A stretch of 6,703 nt of DNA from Nitrospirota bacterium (GTDB lineage Bacteria > Nitrospirota > Nitrospiria > Nitrospirales > UBA8639). The stretch is taken from positions 1 to 6,703 of the forward strand of contig JAOUQB010000134.1 of the NCBI GenBank assembly GCA_029879555.1, in the 5' to 3' direction. Positions 1 through 5,361 of the stretch are shown here, in pieces (position 1 is the first letter of the stretch; each line of letters begins with the position of its first letter). Position numbers and translations under genes: made by a program. A model generated the notes under the pieces. The model had not been told where the DNA came from and did not search any database. It saw only the letters and a program-made list of their open reading frames with translations.

Positions 1-279
1 AGTTAAATGGGTAAAATCTCGAATCAACAACTGGTCGGCTTTGGCCAGGTTGGTCTGCAGGGCTACCGGTTCGGCATCCCGGTATTGAAGGGCAATCCCA
101 GAAATTTCTTGTTCCAAATCCGTACGGGTTTGGAGAGCGCGTTGACCGTTGAACACTTCCCCGAGTTTGTCCAGGCTGATCCAGCCGATCATGATCAGAC
201 TCCCTGCCAACATGATGGCGATGAAGAGCGTTTTATTTTCGGACAGGGCCATACTCAGTTGTGACCAGAAGGACTTCAT
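1..279 (-). CDS. GspM/PilO-like inner-membrane scaffold protein, partial (C-terminus outside window)
   Basis: Only the first 93 codons are present; the frame is open to the window edge. It starts MKSFWSQLSMALSENKTLF, followed by one hydrophobic segment (about residues 17-35, FIAIMLAGSLIMIGWI) and then a polar, heptad-like stretch rich in Leu, Gln and Glu that looks like a coiled coil. A short cytoplasmic tail, one membrane helix and a periplasmic coiled coil is the layout of PilO and GspM. These bind PilN or GspL and help couple the ATPase to the pseudopilus. The ATG overlaps the stop of the upstream GspL-like gene as ATGA, and an AGGA lies 8 bases upstream, so the start is well supported and translation is probably coupled. 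The assignment rests on topology and on its place directly after the GspL-like gene; no diagnostic globular domain is visible, so PilO versus GspM cannot be decided. Confidence 0.75.
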   Translation of the reverse strand, partial: MKSFWSQLSMALSENKTLFIAIMLAGSLIMIGWISLDKLGEVFNGQRALQTRTDLEQEISGIALQYRDAEPVALQTNLAKADQLLIRDFTHLT

Positions 280-1817
280 AAGAAGGTTCCTGTTAACGTC
301 CATTGGTAGTGAGGTTGTGCCGTTTCTTGTCCGGCTTGCACATTCGTTTGGTGTAAGAGGTGATCTCGCCATCCCTCCTGCACGTGAACATGGTAGGGCC
401 CTTGCGCCAATTCTTGAACCACGTTCTCTAGCAGAAGTAATGTCGAAGAAAGAGTGGTTGAGGCTCTCCCAGCTAATTCCAGATCCCACATACCATTCGT
501 GCGCTTGATCACGGTTTTATGCAGGATGATCTGAGAGGGAATGACGTTTCCCAAATAACTCAGTAAGGGCCCTTCTAGTGAGGGGAAGTTCTTGTCAGTA
601 ATCGCGTGGACCCATTGTTGGTGGGTGCGGACGGTGACGAGTTTATTCATCCATTCTTGCCGATGTTGTTGAAGTGTGAGCGCTTGAATGGTTGCGGTTT
701 GGAATCGTTCTTGATTTTTTACCACGTATCCTTGGAGCGTTCCGGTCAATCCAATGCTCACAATGAGAAACCCCAGGATGGCCGCCGCGAGGGTTTTGGA
801 GAGTAATTTTTTTAATGGGGCCTGCCGAACCTCCAATGGCGTGAAGTTATTGCTCAGATTGCGGGGAAGTGTGGCCCCTACCCAAAGCCAGTATTTCCAA
901 TCGGGTTTGATGGGACATGGGAGAATCGGTGTTGAAACGTGAGGTTGGACTTCTTCTAACGTCAATCGCTCGTCTTCCCCTAAAAACCAAATATGCGGGA
1001 TATTCACATTGGTCTGTTGCGTAATGAACATGATCGTGCGATTGACTTCTGTTCCCACCCTCTCTCCTAAGGGAACCCAATCTTGCACGGGAGCCAGGTG
1101 TCGAGTGAGAAGGAGACGCCCATTCTCTCCCCCGGCGATAAAGCTGACTTTTCCTTCGAACAGGCTGATCAGAATGGTGGCTTCTCCCGGTTCAATTGGC
1201 AGAGCACTCAATTGACTTTCTGCGAGGGCGGAAACCGGAGCGAGTTGTTCGAGCTCCAGACCTAAATTGTCACACACTTCCACAATGTCATCGATAAATC
1301 GTTGGGGGAAAATCTCGAGATGGACCGTTTGCTTCCCTTTCCCTTGAATGCCGAGCGAATACCGCCATGAGGCACCTCCTTCGAAGGATTTTTCCTGTTG
1401 GGCTCTTCGTTCAAGAATGGGAGCCAGATCTGCGAGGGACATCGTCGGAAGTTGAAGGGTGAGTGACAGACATCGCCTGTCTTCAATTAACAGGGAAATG
1501 CGTGTGCCAGGGAATTGGGTCTGCTGAATCGCCTCCGCAATGGCCGGTTCTAACAGGGCAATGTTGACGATGATTCCCGGCCTTTCCCAACTCTGATCGA
1601 TGGTATCGTTGACATAGGACAAGGCCCTGAACCGCCCATTGATTAAGCTCACACTCAATACGGTGTTCCCTTTTCGTGAGATAACTTTTCCAAACCGATC
1701 CGAAACCTCCATGATGGCTGGCCAGAAATGTTCTTTCGGTGAGAAGTGGGTGAAGGCAACAGTCATCGTGTAGACATTTTCTAGGGGGCGTAACACCCGC
1801 TGCTGATCACTCGCCAT
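276..1817 (-). CDS. GspL-like protein: PilM-like actin-fold domain fused to PilN-like domain
   Basis: This is the likely GspL equivalent, linking the cytoplasmic ATPase to the periplasmic scaffold. Numbered from the ATG at 1817 (513 residues), about 50-290 look like the PilM/GspL actin-like fold: a segment DNLGLELEQLAPVSAL near 183-198, a strand pair ATILISLFEGKVSFIAGG near 213-230, and VGTEVNRTIMFITQQTNV near 254-271, which resembles the PilM 'E-NRS-RFYQQQ' region. One membrane helix follows at about 340-361, then a polar, coiled-coil-like segment, and then a PilN-like domain with LLSYLGNVIPSQIILHK near 418-434. The start is uncertain. A TTG at 1835 has no ribosome site. The ATG at 1817 has weak GAG/GGA upstream and overlaps the previous gene by 37 bp. 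An ATG at 1766 begins 14 bp after that gene's stop but has no clear Shine-Dalgarno. The gene ends in an ATGA overlap with the next gene. PilM and PilN are separate genes in most type IV pilus operons; fused as here they correspond to GspL. Confidence 0.85.
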   Translation of the reverse strand: MASDQQRVLRPLENVYTMTVAFTHFSPKEHFWPAIMEVSDRFGKVISRKGNTVLSVSLINGRFRALSYVNDTIDQSWERPGIIVNIALLEPAIAEAIQQTQFPGTRISLLIEDRRCLSLTLQLPTMSLADLAPILERRAQQEKSFEGGASWRYSLGIQGKGKQTVHLEIFPQRFIDDIVEVCDNLGLELEQLAPVSALAESQLSALPIEPGEATILISLFEGKVSFIAGGENGRLLLTRHLAPVQDWVPLGERVGTEVNRTIMFITQQTNVNIPHIWFLGEDERLTLEEVQPHVSTPILPCPIKPDWKYWLWVGATLPRNLSNNFTPLEVRQAPLKKLLSKTLAAAILGFLIVSIGLTGTLQGYVVKNQERFQTATIQALTLQQHRQEWMNKLVTVRTHQQWVHAITDKNFPSLEGPLLSYLGNVIPSQIILHKTVIKRTNGMWDLELAGRASTTLSSTLLLLENVVQELAQGPYHVHVQEGWRDHLLHQTNVQAGQETAQPHYQWTLTGTFL

Positions 1818-2623
1818 TGAGATCCGCTCGGGCAATCAGGATCGAATTGATATCCGGCGTCTGTCGTCAAGGTCCATTGTATTTCTGCGGTTCCAAAGGT
1901 ATTGGCTTCATCGAGTGCCACGGTCGTTCCTGTAAGATGATAGGTCGCTCGTGAAGCCAGGGTGCCTCCACCTGAATTGGTGGGAGACCCGTCTACGGCG
2001 TAACTCCCTCCAACGCCATCAGCAGACAGACTGAGTAGGTGCAGGAGTTGTCCAAACTGTCCCCGATGGATCTTCAGGTCTGGCGTTCCAGTTTCATCGG
2101 TATTCCACCAGGTTTCAAATTCCGCATCGGTGGTGATCGAGGGATTGGCCTGTTGGGTTAAATTCGTGATGAGTAAAAATCGGGAATCTGCCAGGGACGC
2201 AGGCGTGATCCCCGTGGCGTTGGTATAACCACTGATGTTCGGCTGCACGAAGAAATACCGCAGAAATCCGTTGGCATTGTTTGTGAGTTGTCCTAAGGAA
2301 ACGGCTACGTAGTCGGGGCTTAGAGCAGCCAGATTCGAGGGTAATGACCGTGTTTGTCGGATGAACAGTTCGATGCCTTGGGCGATATTCGCCAATTGAT
2401 GATCTTCAGCATCCCGTCTGGCGCTCCGCAGTTGATTGATCACATTGGGCGTAATAAAGCTGGCCAGAATGGCTAATATGGCTAACACACCAATGAGTTC
2501 TACCAGCGTGAAGCCGGTAGAAGACGTGAGGCGTGAGGCGTGAGGCGTGAGGAGAACAACTTCTAGGTGTGCCGTTCTTTGTTCTCTCGTTTTAATACCT
2601 CGATTTTTGATTCTTTCTAACAT
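1781..2623 (-). CDS. Type II secretion/type IV pilus pseudopilin, canonical class III signal (pseudopilin 2)
   Basis: A 280-residue prepilin-like protein. The prepilin peptidase site is TG(37)/F(38)TLVE, with Glu at mature position 5, followed by a hydrophobic helix (about 40-62) and the basic/polar continuation NQLRSARRDAEDHQLANIAQGIELF. The globular part has the blocks RFLLITNLTQ, AEFETWW and DET-P-L-IHR, and ends with YQFDPDCP...QW...C, where Cys264 and Cys277 could form a C-terminal disulfide loop. The same blocks recur in the neighbouring pseudopilin 1, so the two are tandem paralogues. The mature protein would be about 243 residues, longer than a typical GspG. The start is forced: upstream in this frame there is a TGA and no other ATG, GTG or TTG before 2623, and the leader itself contains none downstream. 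The ribosome site is weak (GGGAA 9 bases upstream). The resulting 37-residue leader is unusually long, and part of it is encoded by a 7-bp tandem repeat. Likely a major or minor pilus subunit; which one cannot be told. Confidence 0.88.
   Translation of the reverse strand: MLERIKNRGIKTREQRTAHLEVVLLTPHASRLTSSTGFTLVELIGVLAILAILASFITPNVINQLRSARRDAEDHQLANIAQGIELFIRQTRSLPSNLAALSPDYVAVSLGQLTNNANGFLRYFFVQPNISGYTNATGITPASLADSRFLLITNLTQQANPSITTDAEFETWWNTDETGTPDLKIHRGQFGQLLHLLSLSADGVGGSYAVDGSPTNSGGGTLASRATYHLTGTTVALDEANTFGTAEIQWTLTTDAGYQFDPDCPSGSQWRVISSGCYAP
2513..2623 (-). other. Predicted 37-residue prepilin leader of pseudopilin 2
   Basis: The leader runs from the forced ATG to Gly37, the residue before the predicted cleavage (G/FTLVE). 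It is rich in basic and polar residues (MLERIKNRGIKTREQ...), and residues 24-33 (LLTPHASRLT) are encoded by a four-copy heptamer. Class III leaders are usually short and basic, so length and origin are both odd. Confidence 0.75.
2525..2552. repeat. Perfect 7-bp tandem repeat, four copies (plus strand CGTGAGG, coding strand CCTCACG)
   Basis: Four contiguous identical heptamers occupy 2525-2531, 2532-2538, 2539-2545 and 2546-2552. The array is inside the open frame of pseudopilin 2, in the leader just before the cleavage site. Since 7 is not a multiple of 3, three units make one 21-base, 7-residue period (LTPHASR). Copy-number changes other than by three would shift the frame. Such heptamer arrays are common in intergenic DNA of some bacteria; finding one in a leader suggests it was intergenic before being captured by the gene. 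Confidence 0.95.
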
Positions 2624-2858
2624 GTGCCCAAATTCCCTATGGTGCTCGGCTCGAACGCATACACGTTTCTTCTCCCAGCAGATTTTGCCGGGTACACCTC
2701 TCCTTCATCTGTCGGAGTTTGGGAAGCCAATCTTAATTGAAAACCTTGAGGAAGCATGGCGTGTGGAGTAAGGCGTGAGGGGAAAAGAATAGTGAGTAGT
2801 CTAGAAAAAGAAGAAGCCAATACAGCGGTTGCTCCTTACATTTCATTCCTCACTGGAG
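2624..2858. other. Intergenic gap between the two pseudopilin genes
   Basis: This 235-bp stretch is the only sizeable break in an otherwise tightly packed operon. It contains the degenerate heptamer array (2753-2780). I found no strong hairpin followed by a T run that would make a terminator, no convincing -35/-10 pair, and no known riboswitch core. A frame at 2617-2820 on the minus strand crosses it but resembles nothing and overlaps the pseudopilin 2 start. The gap may hold an internal promoter or an RNA processing site, but neither is visible. Confidence 0.6.
2753..2780. repeat. Degenerate 7-bp tandem array related to the 2525-2552 repeat
   Basis: Read on the plus strand the units are AGCATGG, CGTGTGG, AGTAAGG and CGTGAGG. 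The last is identical to the heptamer of the perfect array, and the others differ from it at one to three positions while keeping the 7-bp spacing and the final GG. It is intergenic, about 200 bp from the perfect array, and looks like an older, decayed copy. Confidence 0.7.
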
Positions 2859-4136
2859 TTAGTTCCAGCTGATTTCGATGTTGTCCACAAGCAAGAAACG
2901 ACTCACGTTCCCTGAGCGTACAAATTGAATCTGAGTGTTTGCAGCAATAAAGGCCGTCATGTCAAAGCTTTGCGGGACTTGGCTGGCGTCGCTCCCGTTC
3001 ATGGTATAGGTCTGAAGGTTGGTCCACGATGCTCCGCCATCTCCTGAGGCTTGGACTTTAATATTTCCTCCGTTGCTTCCGGCAGTCCGGAGGTAACTAA
3101 AGGTGAGGGTGGCTGTCGCGGCTCCGGTGAGATTGGCTTCTCGGCTGACGGATGTTGCCGAGCCGCCTCCACCTCCGCCCAATTGGAAACAGTTGCCTGC
3201 TGCACATTGTGGATTCGCCACCACCTGCATTTTCCCACTTGTTGGGCCATCAGCTTCCCCCGATTCTTGCCAGTCGTTCACCCAGTTTTGTCCCCCATTG
3301 TTTCCGTTGTAAGCCACGATGGTGAATTCATCTCTCACGGTTCCGAGACTGCCACAATTTGGATTCAGAGGATTCCATTGTTTCGTCGTTGGGCAAAGAG
3401 GATCGAACCAATACGCGGTGTTGGTCGTGAGGACAAATTGAACGTTCGGGAGGGAATAGGTCGTGGCCTCATCAAACCCGACGATGGTGCCGACGAGGTG
3501 CAAGGCACTGTGGGTGGGAAGCAAGCCTCCTCCGGAATCAGTTGCCGGTGTCATACTAATGAAAAAACTGGCCCCGTTGCCTTCAGGTGTGACCGTTAAG
3601 GAATAGAATAAATGTCCCACATTCCTTCGATGAATGTGTAGATTGGGGATGACGGTTTCATCCATGGTCCACCATGTTTCGAATTCAGCCGGTGTGGTGA
3701 TGGTGGGGGCGGCGTCCTGGGTGAGGTTGGTAATCAGGAGGAAACGAGTGTCGAGCAATTCTGCTGGCGTGAGGCCTATACGATTAGTAAATCCAGTCAT
3801 GGTGGGATGGACCGCGTAATAGCGGGGATACCCATGGGCATTGGTGGTTAATTGCGTCGTAGGAAAAGGTGCATAATCCGGGACGAGACTGGTCAAGGAT
3901 GGGGGAAAGTTTTTGTTTTGCTCCAGGTACGTTTGAATGCCTTCGGCAATCCGCTGCAAGTGGAGACGTTCTGTTTCTTGATGACGACGATCAACATTGC
4001 GAACCAAGGCAGGGCTGATGAGTGATAATCCGATGGTGACCACGGCCAGGATTCCAATAACGGCGATGAGGCCAAAGCCACCTTGACGGACACTATGCAA
4101 GGAGATGGAGGACGCGTTCAGACCTTGGCGCGGCAT
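2859..4136 (-). CDS. Pseudopilin-like protein fused to a C-terminal beta-sandwich domain (pseudopilin 1)
   Basis: A 425-residue protein. The leader MPRQGLNASSISLHSVRQGG (1-20) ends in the class III cleavage Gly, and the mature protein starts FGLIA, so the usual Glu5 is replaced by Ala. A hydrophobic helix (21-45) is followed by a pilin body (about 59-261) sharing RFLLITNLTQ, AEFETWW, DET-P-L-IHR and W/YxFDPxCP...QW...C with the downstream gene. Residues about 268-425 are an extra domain beginning DEFTIVAYNGNNGG: alternating strands, an acidic GEADGPTSG loop, a CAAGNC pair, a six-glycine run (residues 320-325) and a final FLLVDNIEISW strand. This resembles jelly-roll/carbohydrate-binding-like domains of bacterial surface proteins, from memory only. 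A GTG at 4166 would extend the protein by 10 residues, but the ATG at 4136 has AGGGG 4 bases upstream, gives a normal leader length and leaves 16 bp after the GspF stop, so I prefer it. Probably a minor, possibly tip-located, subunit. Confidence 0.85.
   Translation of the reverse strand: MPRQGLNASSISLHSVRQGGFGLIAVIGILAVVTIGLSLISPALVRNVDRRHQETERLHLQRIAEGIQTYLEQNKNFPPSLTSLVPDYAPFPTTQLTTNAHGYPRYYAVHPTMTGFTNRIGLTPAELLDTRFLLITNLTQDAAPTITTPAEFETWWTMDETVIPNLHIHRRNVGHLFYSLTVTPEGNGASFFISMTPATDSGGGLLPTHSALHLVGTIVGFDEATTYSLPNVQFVLTTNTAYWFDPLCPTTKQWNPLNPNCGSLGTVRDEFTIVAYNGNNGGQNWVNDWQESGEADGPTSGKMQVVANPQCAAGNCFQLGGGGGGSATSVSREANLTGAATATLTFSYLRTAGSNGGNIKVQASGDGGASWTNLQTYTMNGSDASQVPQSFDMTAFIAANTQIQFVRSGNVSRFLLVDNIEISWN
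2862..3332 (-). other. C-terminal beta-sandwich (jelly-roll-like) domain of pseudopilin 1
   Basis: About 157 residues follow the second Cys of the pilin body and are absent from the paralogue. The sequence is rich in Gly, Ser, Thr and Asn, with hydrophobic alternation typical of strands (ATATLTFSYLR, TQIQFVRSG, SRFLLVDNIEISW) and the pattern SGDGGASWTNLQTY, which is frequent in secreted sandwich domains. Ligand or cargo binding is a guess. Confidence 0.7.
4062..4076 (-). other. Prepilin peptidase site of pseudopilin 1 without Glu5
   Basis: These five codons read F-G-L-I-A, immediately after a Gly-Gly that would be the cleavage point. Mature position 5, Glu in nearly all pilins, is Ala here (codon GCC). 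GspK-type minor pseudopilins also lack this Glu. Confidence 0.8.
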
Positions 4137-4140
4137 GTGT

Positions 4141-4145
4141 CCCCT
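4141..4145 (-). promoter_or_regulatory. Ribosome binding site of pseudopilin 1 (decides the start)
   Basis: The minus strand reads AGGGG-ACAC-ATG here, 4 bases before the ATG at 4136. The upstream GTG at 4166 has no comparable site, which favours the shorter protein. Confidence 0.55.
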
Positions 4146-4152
4146 GACACCT

Positions 4153-5361
4153 TCACTTGATTCCACCCATGAGACTCATCATGGGCATGAAGAGGGCGAG
4201 GGCCACTATCCCGACAATGCCAATTAATCCTAGTGTGATGACGGGTTCCAAAATTCCAAAGATTTTTTTCACGCGACGTGGAATTTCTCGATTATAGTAA
4301 TTGGCTACGTTCATGAGGGTTTTTGGTAAGTTTCCTGTTGTTTCTCCCACGGAGATCATTTGGATCATCATGGGTGGAAAGATAGGGTACCGTTGCAGGG
4401 ACTCATGAATCGTCGAACCTTCGGCAATACTGCGTTGGACATTCTGAAGTGCGTCTGATACGACTCGATTGCCAACTAGGCCACGACATAATTCCAGGCA
4501 TTGAAGTACGGGAATTCCTGCCCGGTACAACACGGCAAAATTTTGTACAAATTTTGACAAGGTCAACATGCGGAGGAGTTCCCCGACGACCGGCAGTTGC
4601 AAAATGATACGGTCCCGCCAGCTGGAAAATCCTGTGACATAGCTTCGTCCTACCCACCAGGCCAGTGGAGTCATGAGGAGGATGGGCATCCACAACATCC
4701 AGTTATGGACCATGAATTCACTGACTCCGATGACCAGGACCGTGACGAATGGAAGGGGGACATGGAGGTCATGGAGTACCGGGATGAATCGTGGGATCAC
4801 GAAGGTAAATAAGAGGATCAGGAGTCCAGTTACGGCGAAAATGACAATACTGGGATAAATCGTGGCCTGGCGGACATCGCCACGGATTTGTTCGGCCCAG
4901 TCTAAATATCGCTCTAATTCCTTGAACGTATCCGCCAGGGTGTCGCTTTCTTCCCCGGCTTGGATGAGGTTGGTGATTTGCGGGGGGAATACGTTGGGAT
5001 GTTGCTTCATGGCTGCCGCAAGAGGGCTGCCTGCCTCTACCTGTTGGAACACGGCGTGAAGGGTCGAACGTAATTGAAGATTCGGTGATTCTTTGGCCAA
5101 GTTACTGACGGCTTGCGACAAGGGAATCCCTGCGTCTAATAAGGTAAACATATGCGTAGAAAATTCCAGGAGATCCCGAGGTTTCACCTTGCCTCGTTTG
5201 CCGATGGGCGAGGACGTCTTGGGTTTGGCTTCGAGTGCTCGAACGAGCCAAAGGCCCATATCTTGGAGGCGTTGCTCCAGTTGCGAGAGGTCGAGTGCGG
5301 TCATCTCGCCTTCGGCTGGTTTACCCTGGGCATCAATGGCGCGGTAGTGAAAATTAGCCAC
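4153..5361 (-). CDS. gspF: GspF/PilC-family inner-membrane platform protein
   Basis: 402 residues, the usual length for GspF. It begins with the typical F-family opening ANFHYRAIDAQGKPAEGEM, then carries two repeated T2SSF domains (about 67-191 and 270-393). Both start with the helix pattern F-x-x-x-x-LYRAGIP / F-STHMFTLLDAGIPL and contain the G-E-x-x-x-x-L motif (AGEESDTLADTF near 135-146; VGETTGNLPKTL near 338-349). Membrane helices lie near 170-190, 220-238 and 373-395. In this family the protein sits in the inner membrane at the base of the pseudopilus, contacts the ATPase and GspL, and transmits ATPase motion to extract pilins. The start is GTG, with GAGG 7 bases upstream, and overlaps the end of the ATPase gene by 8 bp, so translation is probably coupled. 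Sequence and neighbours agree; the symbol could equally be pilC or mshG, depending on which system this is. Confidence 0.93.
   Translation of the reverse strand: MANFHYRAIDAQGKPAEGEMTALDLSQLEQRLQDMGLWLVRALEAKPKTSSPIGKRGKVKPRDLLEFSTHMFTLLDAGIPLSQAVSNLAKESPNLQLRSTLHAVFQQVEAGSPLAAAMKQHPNVFPPQITNLIQAGEESDTLADTFKELERYLDWAEQIRGDVRQATIYPSIVIFAVTGLLILLFTFVIPRFIPVLHDLHVPLPFVTVLVIGVSEFMVHNWMLWMPILLMTPLAWWVGRSYVTGFSSWRDRIILQLPVVGELLRMLTLSKFVQNFAVLYRAGIPVLQCLELCRGLVGNRVVSDALQNVQRSIAEGSTIHESLQRYPIFPPMMIQMISVGETTGNLPKTLMNVANYYNREIPRRVKKIFGILEPVITLGLIGIVGIVALALFMPMMSLMGGIK

Noticed and set aside
276..1835. Separate pilM and pilN genes
   Set aside because: One continuous frame runs through the actin-like part, membrane helix and PilN-like part with no stop or frameshift, so a single GspL-type protein is the better reading.
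2640..2665. tRNA-like GTTCGAGCC...GCACCA string on the minus strand
   Set aside because: The flanking bases do not pair to form a T arm, and no acceptor, D or anticodon arm is present upstream.
2617..2820. 67-codon minus-strand frame across the pseudopilin gap
   Set aside because: It runs through the decayed repeat, overlaps the pseudopilin 2 start, has no clear ribosome site and resembles nothing. A 23-codon frame nearby (MKERCTRQNLL...) is equally unsupported.
2624..2858. Possible c-di-GMP riboswitch or terminator before pseudopilin 2
   Set aside because: I looked for a GEMM-type core and for a stable hairpin with a T tract and found neither.
3162..3179. Six-glycine run in pseudopilin 1 as a simple-sequence repeat
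   Set aside because: The codons are mixed (GGC, GGA, GGT), so it is not a slippage-prone DNA repeat; it is probably a flexible loop of the beta-sandwich.
3051..3599. 182-codon plus-strand frame opposite pseudopilin 1
   Set aside because: It is antisense to a gene with clear pilin features and shows no recognisable domain or ribosome site; a shadow frame.
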